The notes below the pieces were generated by a model. That model saw only the letters and a program-made list of their open reading frames with translations, made no database searches and was not told the origin of the DNA. DNA of 39,288 nt from contig JBBDWJ010000110.1 of the NCBI GenBank assembly GCA_040902925.1, positions 1 to 39,288 on the forward strand, given 5' to 3'. Position numbers and translations under genes: made by a program. Source of the DNA: JBBDWJ01 sp040902925. Lineage in GTDB: Bacteria > Acidobacteriota > Terriglobia > Bryobacterales > UBA6623. This document shows, one piece after another, positions 8,415 through 15,844 of this stretch (position 1 is its first letter; every line of letters begins with the position of its first letter).

Positions 8415-9589
8415 TGCACTTGCGCCGCGGCCCCCGGCGTTTCACCGTCATACGCCGCGCCGAGCTCGTGCTGAGCGCCAGGCTGCTTCGCCTGCCGTTC
8501 CGCGGTAAGACGGCGGACAATCTCCCGCTCGCGGTCGCCGTCGGGCTTGCGGTCGAGCCGGTAGTAAGCCGTTGCCAGCGAGACGTGCGCCTCGATGAAG
8601 CTGGGCACGGCCTCGATAATTCGTTCCAGCTCCCGGCGCGCCTCCTCGAAACGCCCCGTGGCCATCTGAACGGTGGCGAGCTGGTAGCTGGCGGCGTACG
8701 ACTCCGGGCGTATGTCGAGAGCTTTGGCAAGGTACTTTTCCGCCTGCTCCATGTCGCGCTCTTTTTTGCGAATCGCCGCCATGTTCAGGTTGGCCTCGAA
8801 ATCGTTGGCGTTGCCGGCGAGCTCTTTTTCGAACTCGGCTGTCGCGCCCTGCTGATCGCCCGTCGCCATCAACGCCATGGCGTAGGCGCGGTGGACGCCG
8901 GGCATCTCCGCGTTGCGCTCGACGGCCTTGGCGAGATGGTCGCGAGCCCCGGCAAAGTCATTCGCCGACATCTGCGCGGCCGCCAGCAGCATCAGGGCTT
9001 CGGCCGACTCGCCGTCGCGGAACAGGCGATCGACAAGCGGCTGGCCGCGGGCGACGTCCCCTTTGCGGATGTGGGCTGTCCCGAGCGCATAGGCGAGGGT
9101 GCGGTCGTCCTCGGCCTGCTTGCCTAGAGGCCCCAGCAGCTCGATGACGGCGTCGAAGCGTCCGAGGTTGATGTAAGCGTCCGCGAGCAGATGCAGCGCC
9201 TGGCGGTTGGCCGGCTCGGCTTCGAGCACCCGCCGCAACTCGTCGGCGGAGCGGTCGAGCCGCGCCGACTTGTAGTACGCCAACGCCAGGTTGAGTCGCA
9301 CATTGGCCAGATCGGGGCGAGCGCCGAGCGATTTCTCGTACTGCTCGATGGCGTCGTCATAGCGCCCCAGCGCCGCGTAAACGGCGCCGAGATTCGAGCG
9401 CACTTCGGGAACTTGCGGGTACCGCTCGATGAGGCTTTCGTACTTGCCGGCGGCTTCTTCGAGCCTTCCCTGCTGGTGGGCTTGGACAGCTTCGGCGAGA
9501 AGCTGACGCGGGTCTTGCGCATCGGCCACGCCGCTTCCGAGCGCCATAAACATCACGGCTGCGAGGATGGTCCGCCGCATGCCACCCAT
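8411..9589 (-). CDS. exported TPR protein, copy 1 of a tandem set
   Basis: 392 residues from the ATG at 9589. The start begins MGGMRRTILAAVMFMALGSGVADA, a signal peptide, with GGTG about 7 bases upstream; an alternative ATG lies at 9580. The frame stays open to 9634, but that extension would cross the terminator hairpin at 9621-9644 and encode no sensible leader. At least eight TPR-like units follow (LGAVYAALGRYDDAIEQYEK, LALAYYKSARLDRSADELRR, LADAYINLGRFDAVIELLG, AYAMALMATGDQQGATAEFE). The stop overlaps the next TPR start by 4 bases. It is the first gene after the terminator of the TonB receptor, so it needs its own promoter or read-through. Predicted periplasmic scaffold. Confidence 0.86.
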   Translation of the reverse strand: MGGMRRTILAAVMFMALGSGVADAQDPRQLLAEAVQAHQQGRLEEAAGKYESLIERYPQVPEVRSNLGAVYAALGRYDDAIEQYEKSLGARPDLANVRLNLALAYYKSARLDRSADELRRVLEAEPANRQALHLLADAYINLGRFDAVIELLGPLGKQAEDDRTLAYALGTAHIRKGDVARGQPLVDRLFRDGESAEALMLLAAAQMSANDFAGARDHLAKAVERNAEMPGVHRAYAMALMATGDQQGATAEFEKELAGNANDFEANLNMAAIRKKERDMEQAEKYLAKALDIRPESYAASYQLATVQMATGRFEEARRELERIIEAVPSFIEAHVSLATAYYRLDRKPDGDREREIVRRLTAERQAKQPGAQHELGAAYDGETPGAAAQVQ

Positions 9590-9620
9590 TAGACTACACC
9601 AGTCCAAAACAGACGAAAAC

Positions 9621-9644
9621 GGGGGCGGCTGCATTGCCGCCCCC
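9621..9644 (-). terminator. Rho-independent terminator of the TonB-receptor gene
   Basis: A perfect 9-base-pair stem (arm GGGGGCGGC at 9621-9629, arm GCCGCCCCC at 9636-9644) with a 6-base loop. Read on the minus strand it is followed by the T-rich stretch GTTTTCGTCTGTTTT. It sits 38 bases past the stop of the TonB-dependent receptor and 31 bases before the start of the first TPR gene. Confidence 0.8.
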
Positions 9645-9681
9645 GCGTAACTGAACCCTGTACCCGAATGGCGATCGAATC

Positions 9682-12600
9682 CTAGAAGTAGAACTTGATC
9701 GCCATCTGAATGATCCGGCGGCCGAACTTATTGTCGGCGAAGCCGAACCGCTCGTTGGTCATGTTGCCATTCTCATCGAATTGCAGCTTCAGATTGTTGT
9801 CCCCGTTCGTGAACGATAGATTGGGGTGGTTGAGGAAGTTGTACGCCGAGAAGCGGAACTGCAGCTTCTTCGACTCGCTAAACTCCCAGTTCTTGAAGAC
9901 CGAGAGGTCGTGGTTCTGGTAGCCCGGTCCACGAAGGTCGGGGAAGATGTAGGCCCCGTTCTGCCCGGCCGTTCGCGGCGCCACGAAGCAACTGCCGTTA
10001 ACGAACTGATTGTTGCCCAGGCCTTCCCTCGGATCACAGGTCACGTGCGGCTGCAAACTTACAGCGTCGGTGCCCAGGATTTCCTTATTGTTGGAGCCTG
10101 CCAGGTTCAGGTCGAAGTTGGAGCCGTTGGTGGCGGCCGCCTGCAAATTAACGCCGCTGGAGAACTGCGTGATGCCCGAAATCTGCCAGCCGTCGACGAC
10201 CGCCTGCGCCGCGCGCCCCCAACCGGAGTTGCGGGCAAAGTTCGGCATCTCCAGAACGTAGGCGAGGTTGAAGATGTGCGTGCGGTCATAGGCCAGCGGG
10301 CCGTAGTTCTGGGTGAGATCGAGCTGGTTGCCTACAGAGCCTTGCGCGCCGCCGCGGATGCCCATGACTTTGCCGAAGGTGTAGTTGGCCGTGATATTGG
10401 CGCGGCCCACCTGGCGGCTGAAGGTAGTCTGGAACGAATGGTAGTCCTGATAGAGGTTATGGCGAATCGTGTTGATCTGGCCATAGTTGCCCAGCGGGCG
10501 GTAGTTGTTCGGGTCGGCGTCAGCCGGGCTTGGGTCGGCGAACATCGCACCGAAAGGAACCAGGTTGATATTTTGAAACCCGCTGTTGTCGAGGTCACGG
10601 CTGGCGTTTCCGACGTAGCCAACCTCCCAGGTGATCTGGCCCGGCAGCCGGTTGGCAACCATGAACGACCAGTTGTAGGAAACCGGCTGCGTATCATCGT
10701 TCGGATCGATCGCCGTGACGTTCACCCGCTGAGCGGCGGGCTGGAAATTCTCCAGCGTATCGAGATTGTTCGACGCAGCTACGATCACCTCGCGATAGCC
10801 CAAAGGTATGTTGACCGCTCCTGGGAACGGCCCCTGAGGGTCGTGGTACCGGAATACGCCGACACCACCGCGAAGGACGGTGCGGCCGGTGCCAAACACG
10901 TCATAGGCCACGCCCAATCGCGGCGAGAGGAAGATTCCGCCGCCATTTGTTCTTCCCGATGTTGGGATGCTCGAGTCGATGCCGTTCCAGCGGAGCCCGC
11001 TGAAGTCGTCGAACCCGGTGTTGGGGTCGTACTGGTCCGGGAAGAACGTCGCCAGGCCGGCGCCTTCGCGGTCGTACCAGGGGCCCAGGTGCGCGAAGCG
11101 CAGGCCGTAATCGATCGTCAACTGCGGGTGGACTTTCCAGGAATCCTGCGCATACCACTCAAACGTGCTGAACGCGATGTTGTGCGGAACGTTAAGGGTC
11201 GATTCCTGATATTCGACGACGCGCCCCGTCAGCAGATCGGCCATGGCATTGCCGGTAGTCAAGCTGCCCCAGTTGGCCGGAATCAGCAATCCGTTGGAAT
11301 AACCATTACCCGGCTGGTTGTTGATGATGTGTTCGTAGAATGCGCCGAACTTGAGCGTGTGCGTGCCGACAACTTTCGAGAAGTTGTCACCGACGGTGAC
11401 CAAGTGTTTGGTGGCGAACAGCACGGGGTCGAAACCGCCGGGATTGAGCATGGTCGCCGTTCCGCCCCAGCTCGTCAGGGCCGGGATGTGCTGGTTCGGA
11501 TTGTCAAAGATGCCGCCAAATGGCACTCCCAGGGAATCCTTGTTGACCGCCGAGGGGTCTGCAAACGAATTCGGGAAGTCGATGTGCGTGTAGCCGAAGA
11601 TGAATTCGTTCGTTGTGCTCGGGTCCAGCACATGGCTGAAATTGACGGTTAGGGAGTTGGAGACGTTCTTTCCGACGACGGGTGTCGGGTAGGGCACCTG
11701 AGCGGCGTTGCGCCACCACAAACCCACCGGGAAGTTTTGCGTTTCATCCTGGCGGTTGTAGCGCACGAACAGCTTGGTCATGTCCGAGATGTTGTAGTCC
11801 ACCCGGCCCAGCACCTGGAGCATGTTCTGGTCCAGATCGACCGCTTTGACGTAGTTGAAGCCGTTGCCCTCGGTGGCCGCGTTGACATTCGGCCGTGGCA
11901 GCAGGCCGGAGAGAACTTGTCCGGTCCTGTTGAATTGGGACGAGGGAATGATGCCGTTCGGATAGATCTCGCCCGTATTCGGGTCGGTCGGGCTCGTGCT
12001 GCCCTTGGCGTCTCCCAGCCCGGCCAGGTAAGCCGTGTCGGAGAAATCCCCTCCCAGCATCTGCTCGGTGGGCACGATCGACTCCAGTACACCGGTGTCG
12101 ATGGTTTGCAGGAACTTCTCAATGCCGAAAAAGAAAAACGCCTTGTCGCGCGACTTCGTCATCGGGCCGCCGATATTGAAGCCCGGGAAGCGGTATTTGT
12201 TCTTGGGACGCTCCTGACCGGCGCGATTCAGCCGGAATTCATTGGCGTTCCAGCGGTAGTCACGCATGTAGTAATAGCCGGTGCCGTGAAAATCGGTGCC
12301 CCCCTGCTTGGAGACCGCGCTCATCACCACGGGCCCCTTGGCGTGTTCAGCGCCATAGGTGCCGCGCAAGACCTTGAACTCCTGGAGCATGTCGACGTTG
12401 GGGTTGACCGGAGTGGCGCAGTTGCAGCCCGGGTCGGAGACGTGGGCGCCGTCAGAGACGATGTCCATCGATTCGGGACGCGTGCCATTCGCCGAGAAGT
12501 AACCCAGCGCCGACTGCTGGCCGCCGTCGCCGTTGCCGTTGATGCCGATCGCCTCACCCGAGAAACCGGGCCGGTTCTCGACGCCGCCGCCGGTGGCGGC

Positions 12601-13116
12601 CATGCCCGGCAGGATCTTGATCATCTCCGCGGCGCTGCGTCCGACGATGGCAACATTCTGAAGTTGCTTCTCGGTGATCGTGTTGGCGATCTCGCCGGTA
12701 TCGGTTGGGATCATCGAGTCGATCTGGGCGGTGACAGTGACGGTTTCGGTCGTGGCCCCGACCGTCAGCTCAATCCCGGCGAGATTGCGGTTGTCGCCGA
12801 TGCCGACCGGTATCCCTGTTTGCTCGTAGCGCTGGAACCCCTCGGCCTGGACGCCGACCGTGAAAGTGCCCGCGAAAAGCGAAGCCACAGTGAAATAGCC
12901 TTCGGCGTTGGAGACGGTCCGGCGAACCTCGCCTGAACCTTCTTTTGTAACTGTGATATCAGCACCCGGAATGACCGCGCCGGTCGAATCCTTAACGGTT
13001 CCCGAAATGCTGCCCGTGAGCTGCTGGGCCGGCAACGAAGCCGCGGCCAGTAGCGCTATCGCTATCGCCAGAGGCAGACAGCGAACCCGTATCCGGTGGT
13101 TGTTCCTCAAGAACAT
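9682..13116 (-). CDS. TonB-dependent receptor with carboxypeptidase-regulatory-like N-terminal domain
   Basis: 1,144 residues. A signal peptide (about 10-31, LPLAIAIALLAAASLPAQ) leads into a CarboxypepD_reg-like domain (GSISGTVKDSTGAVIPGADI, SNAEGYFTVASLFAGTFTV; about 34-125). A plug-like segment follows (TITEKQLQNVAIVGRSAAEM, about 145-260) and then a large beta-barrel. The chain ends IIQMAIKFYF, with a terminal aromatic as in outer-membrane proteins. This is the acidobacterial 'Oar-like'/SusC-like type, usually taken to import oligosaccharides or other bulky nutrients across the outer membrane. No SusD-like partner is encoded here. A GGGG lies 6 bases upstream of the ATG and an AGGAG 15 bases upstream. 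The gene is divergent from the malectin-domain membrane protein across about 300 bases containing GTTAAC repeats, and is followed by a strong terminator. Confidence 0.92.
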   Translation of the reverse strand: MFLRNNHRIRVRCLPLAIAIALLAAASLPAQQLTGSISGTVKDSTGAVIPGADITVTKEGSGEVRRTVSNAEGYFTVASLFAGTFTVGVQAEGFQRYEQTGIPVGIGDNRNLAGIELTVGATTETVTVTAQIDSMIPTDTGEIANTITEKQLQNVAIVGRSAAEMIKILPGMAATGGGVENRPGFSGEAIGINGNGDGGQQSALGYFSANGTRPESMDIVSDGAHVSDPGCNCATPVNPNVDMLQEFKVLRGTYGAEHAKGPVVMSAVSKQGGTDFHGTGYYYMRDYRWNANEFRLNRAGQERPKNKYRFPGFNIGGPMTKSRDKAFFFFGIEKFLQTIDTGVLESIVPTEQMLGGDFSDTAYLAGLGDAKGSTSPTDPNTGEIYPNGIIPSSQFNRTGQVLSGLLPRPNVNAATEGNGFNYVKAVDLDQNMLQVLGRVDYNISDMTKLFVRYNRQDETQNFPVGLWWRNAAQVPYPTPVVGKNVSNSLTVNFSHVLDPSTTNEFIFGYTHIDFPNSFADPSAVNKDSLGVPFGGIFDNPNQHIPALTSWGGTATMLNPGGFDPVLFATKHLVTVGDNFSKVVGTHTLKFGAFYEHIINNQPGNGYSNGLLIPANWGSLTTGNAMADLLTGRVVEYQESTLNVPHNIAFSTFEWYAQDSWKVHPQLTIDYGLRFAHLGPWYDREGAGLATFFPDQYDPNTGFDDFSGLRWNGIDSSIPTSGRTNGGGIFLSPRLGVAYDVFGTGRTVLRGGVGVFRYHDPQGPFPGAVNIPLGYREVIVAASNNLDTLENFQPAAQRVNVTAIDPNDDTQPVSYNWSFMVANRLPGQITWEVGYVGNASRDLDNSGFQNINLVPFGAMFADPSPADADPNNYRPLGNYGQINTIRHNLYQDYHSFQTTFSRQVGRANITANYTFGKVMGIRGGAQGSVGNQLDLTQNYGPLAYDRTHIFNLAYVLEMPNFARNSGWGRAAQAVVDGWQISGITQFSSGVNLQAAATNGSNFDLNLAGSNNKEILGTDAVSLQPHVTCDPREGLGNNQFVNGSCFVAPRTAGQNGAYIFPDLRGPGYQNHDLSVFKNWEFSESKKLQFRFSAYNFLNHPNLSFTNGDNNLKLQFDENGNMTNERFGFADNKFGRRIIQMAIKFYF

Positions 13117-13422
13117 TTGATTCCCCGTTTTCTCCTAGAAGGTCCTGCTTCTATGCCCCAAAGTCCAACCCTGGGAAGTTGGGGCGGCCCCTGATTCCAA
13201 CATGATTTAAGGCTGCTCGCCGATCGCGGCCGCTGCGTTACCGGGGCTTGCGAGGGCCGGAGTTAACTGGCGTTAACAAGCTATATGATTGTTTCAGAGC
13301 AGCTTATCGGTCGTTGCCGCGGTGTTGTGGCTGGTGCCGCGCCGGTTGGTTAACTGTGGCGTCAAGAGCTGATTTGACGATCGCTTCCAGGCTGTGATAG
13401 CGTCACTTGCAACGAGGTTGCT
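13117..13422. other. divergent intergenic region between TonB receptor and malectin gene
   Basis: About 306 bases with no credible gene. It must hold the promoters of both flanking genes. Visible elements are the GTTAAC repeats (13262-13277 and 13349-13365) and a possible plus-strand -35 box TTGACG at 13374-13379. That box has only a weak -10 candidate (GATAGC, 13396-13401, spacing 16). A GAGG Shine-Dalgarno at 13414-13417 lies 5 bases before the GTG at 13423. Confidence 0.6.
13262..13277. promoter_or_regulatory. palindromic GTTAAC repeat, candidate operator
   Basis: GTTAAC-TGGC-GTTAAC: two copies of the palindrome GTTAAC separated by 4 bases form a 16-base inverted repeat. A degenerate copy (GTTAACTGTGGCGTCAA) lies 87 bases downstream at 13349-13365, next to the possible -35 box of the plus-strand gene. 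Position between two divergent genes and repetition suggest a regulator binding site; no factor is known. Confidence 0.45.
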
Positions 13423-15010
13423 GTGTCGCGGTTCGAGGCTTCCACCGAACGGACCGGTTTCGAGCACGAACGTTCCGAGTTGGACGCAGTGCTGGGAATC
13501 CCCGCTATTCTCCAGGGCGCCTTCCCTGCGAAGCTTTCTCAGTTACATATGCGAGCAGTATTTCGAGGGAAAAGCCGAAGACCTCAAGGAGTACAGCATC
13601 GCGGTAGAGGCGCTGGGCCGCAGCCCTAACTTCGACCACACTCAGGACTCCATCGTCCGTGTAGAAGCCCACAAACTGCGGAAGCGATTGCGGAACTTCT
13701 ACGACGGCGAGGGCGCCGATCACGCGATTCGCATCGAGATTCCACCCGGACAATATGCGCCCAGTTTTGTGAGCCGGCGCGGGCGGGCTGCCGCGGCTCT
13801 GGCGCCGGTTAACACGGAGACGGCGGTTGTCGCCGCGGAGAGACTACCGGCTTTCCCGCCGCGGCCGGTGGGGCCGCGTTGGGGCGGCCTGCCGCTGCTG
13901 CCTGGGAAGCGCAGGCTGCAATTCTACGGCGCCGCGGCGGTCGTTGCCGGTTTTTTGGCCGTCTCGATGTGGAGTCTTCGCGGGCGGCACGCCGCAAACA
14001 CGGTGGGGTTTCCAGCGAGCGTCGAAAGCCCCGAGGTCGTCTACCGGATTTCCTCCGGCAGCTACGTCACGCCTTATGTCGACGACCTCGGCATGACCTG
14101 GGGTGATGACCGCTTCTTCGAAGGCGGAGACGCGGTTCAGATCTCCGAGGATCAAATCAACGGCGGCCAAATCAACGGAGGCTGGGGCACCGGCATTTTC
14201 GGGACGCGCCGCGAAGGCAAGTCGTTCTCCTACGCCATTCCCCTCGAAGCGGGCGCCTACGAAGTCCACCTGCATTTCGCGGAAACGACGTTCGGGGCCC
14301 ACAATCCGGGAACGGGAGAGGCGTCGCGCATTTTCGACGTCACGGCCAACGGCCAGCCTCTGCTGACCGCATTCGACGTGCTCTCTGACGCCGGGGGCCG
14401 CGAGAACGCCGCCACCACGAAGGTCTTTGCCGGATTGCAGCCCGATGCGGAGGGGTTCCTGCGGCTGGATTTCGCCGCCATCTCTTCGACGGCGATCCTC
14501 AACGCCATCGAAGTTTTCAAGAGCGAGTCGGGCCAGCCGCTGCCGGTTCGGGTGCTGGCCGGGGACCGCAAGTCCCAGGTGATCGACAAGGCTGGCCGGA
14601 GCTGGGGTCCCGACCGCCATTTCTTCGGCGGCCGGTCGGTGCCGCGGATGAACGCCATCCTCAATAGCGAGGATCCGACCCTCTTTGCGGCGGAACGCTA
14701 CGGCAATTTCCGCTATGTCATTCCCGTCGCTGACCGCGTCTACACGCTGCGGCTGTATTTCGCCGAGACCTGGTGGGGAGACCGCAATCCCGGCGGAAGC
14801 GGCGAAGGCAGCCGGGTTTTTGACGTTCTCTGCAACGGAGGGACTCTGCTGGAAAAGTTTGACGTCTACAAGGAGGCGGGCGGCGAGAACCGCGAGATCG
14901 TCAAAACGTTCGAGGGAATCAAGCCCAACCCGCAAGGCCGCATCGAGCTCTCCTTCATACCCCGCGCTAACTACGCGTTCATCAACGCCATCGAAATCGT
15001 CGCGCAGTGA
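13423..15010 (+). CDS. membrane protein: acidobacterial cytoplasmic domain + TM + two malectin domains (apparent frameshift)
   Basis: The chosen start is the GTG at 13423, with GAGG 5 bases upstream. Its frame encodes SELDAVLGIP, then loses sense after the CCCC run at 13500-13503. Dropping one C joins it to the long downstream frame, giving SELDAVLGIPLFSRAPSLRS in a continuous family-like N-terminus, so a one-base insertion or sequencing error is likely. Next come a conserved cytoplasmic domain (FLSYICEQYFEGKAEDLKEY ... DSIVRVEAHKLRKRLRNFY ... IEIPPGQY) and one TM helix (FYGAAAVVAGFLAVSMWSL). Two malectin-like domains complete the protein (about 205-370 and 385-530; paired motifs HLHFAETTFG / RLYFAETWWG and SRIFDVTANG / SRVFDVLCNG). 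The N-terminal domain also fronts TPR or cyclase proteins and resembles a winged-helix module. Malectin domains bind carbohydrates. A transmembrane sensor-regulator for the divergent TonB system is inferred. Confidence 0.8.
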
Positions 15011-15046
15011 AGCAGGTCAGCAACGCGAACGGATAGGCGCGCTCGT

Positions 15047-15091
15047 CGCCCTTGGAGTTGGCGCCCTCGGAGTTGGCGCCCTTGGGAGTCG
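15047..15091 (+). repeat. three 15-16-base tandem repeats
   Basis: Three imperfect copies of the unit CGCCCTTGGAGTTGG lie head to tail between the stop of the malectin gene and the convergent SGNH gene. Copies two and three differ by single substitutions and one inserted G. They do not encode part of either protein. Confidence 0.75.
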
Positions 15092-15117
15092 GCGCGTCTG
15101 GCGCTAATTCGCGCCGA
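15089..15117. terminator. possible bidirectional hairpin between convergent genes
   Basis: An 8-base-pair stem (TCGGCGCG at 15089-15096, CGCGCCGA at 15110-15117) with a 13-base loop, lying over the stop codon of the SGNH gene and 79 bases after the malectin gene. There is no clear T tract, so its terminator role is uncertain. Confidence 0.4.
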
Positions 15118-15844
15118 GCGCTTCCGCGATGGCTTTTTTCGCGAGCGGCGCCATCAGATTGTAGCCGGCCTCATTGGGGATCAAGCCATCCACGGTGAGG
15201 TCTTTGTTCATTTCCCGGCCGCTGACCAGCGCCGAGTAGTAGTCCAGATAGACAACGCCGCTTTCCGCCGCGTAGTCTTTCAACCAGCCGTTCATGCCGA
15301 TGATTCTCCCTGGCGGCCTTCGCCGCGTCATGTTGCTGGCGCAATCGCACACCGGCGTGAGAGAGGCCAGCACGACGCGGATACCATGGGCCTTGGCCAG
15401 ATCCACCATCGTCATGAAGTTTTCGGCAATGGTGCCTTGCGTGGCGGGGCCGGCAAACCCCGCCAGATCGTTCGTGCCGCCCTGGATGACGACTACCTTG
15501 GGCTTGAGGTTGATGACGTCCTGGCGGAAACGCACCAGCATCTGCGGCGTCGTCTGATGCGTGATGCCGCGATTGAGATACGGCTTGCCGGGAAAAAACT
15601 TGTCGCCGTGCCCCCACATTTCGGTGATCTCATCGCCCAGAAAGACGACGCGACCCGCGTCCGGCGACAGCATCAGCTCCGTGTTCTCGCTGCCGTAGCG
15701 CGTGAGACCGCCCCAGTCGCTGAGCAGCCGGATGTGGGCGGCCAGCTCGCGTTCCAACTCAGCCGTGGGATTGGAAGCTTCCGGCGTCTGCGCCTGGGCC
15801 GCCAAAGTCCAGCCAAACAGCGCCGCCGCCAGAAGCCACTTCAT
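15104..15844 (-). CDS. exported SGNH/GDSL-hydrolase-fold protein lacking catalytic Ser and His
   Basis: 246 residues from the ATG at 15844, which begins a signal peptide (MKWLLAAALFGWTLAAQA) and overlaps the upstream stop in an ATGA. The fold is recognisable by its blocks: VVFLGDEITEMW (block I, normally GDSIT), NRGITHQTTPQML (block II), VIQGGTNDLAG (block III, Asn kept) and TVDGLIPNEAGY (block V, normally DGxHPN). The nucleophilic Ser is Glu (GAG) and the catalytic His is Ile (ATC), so the classic esterase mechanism cannot operate. The remaining residues are well preserved. It may be a binding protein or have a different chemistry. The 4-base overlap with the PQQ-like propeller gene suggests a shared extracytoplasmic function. 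Confidence 0.87.
   Translation of the reverse strand: MKWLLAAALFGWTLAAQAQTPEASNPTAELERELAAHIRLLSDWGGLTRYGSENTELMLSPDAGRVVFLGDEITEMWGHGDKFFPGKPYLNRGITHQTTPQMLVRFRQDVINLKPKVVVIQGGTNDLAGFAGPATQGTIAENFMTMVDLAKAHGIRVVLASLTPVCDCASNMTRRRPPGRIIGMNGWLKDYAAESGVVYLDYYSALVSGREMNKDLTVDGLIPNEAGYNLMAPLAKKAIAEALGAN

Noticed and set aside
9826..11652. 608-codon plus-strand open frame inside the TonB receptor gene
   Set aside because: Low-complexity, no motif, no ribosome site; the minus strand encodes a clear receptor.
15047..15091. CRISPR-like array
   Set aside because: Units are contiguous with no spacers and only three copies.
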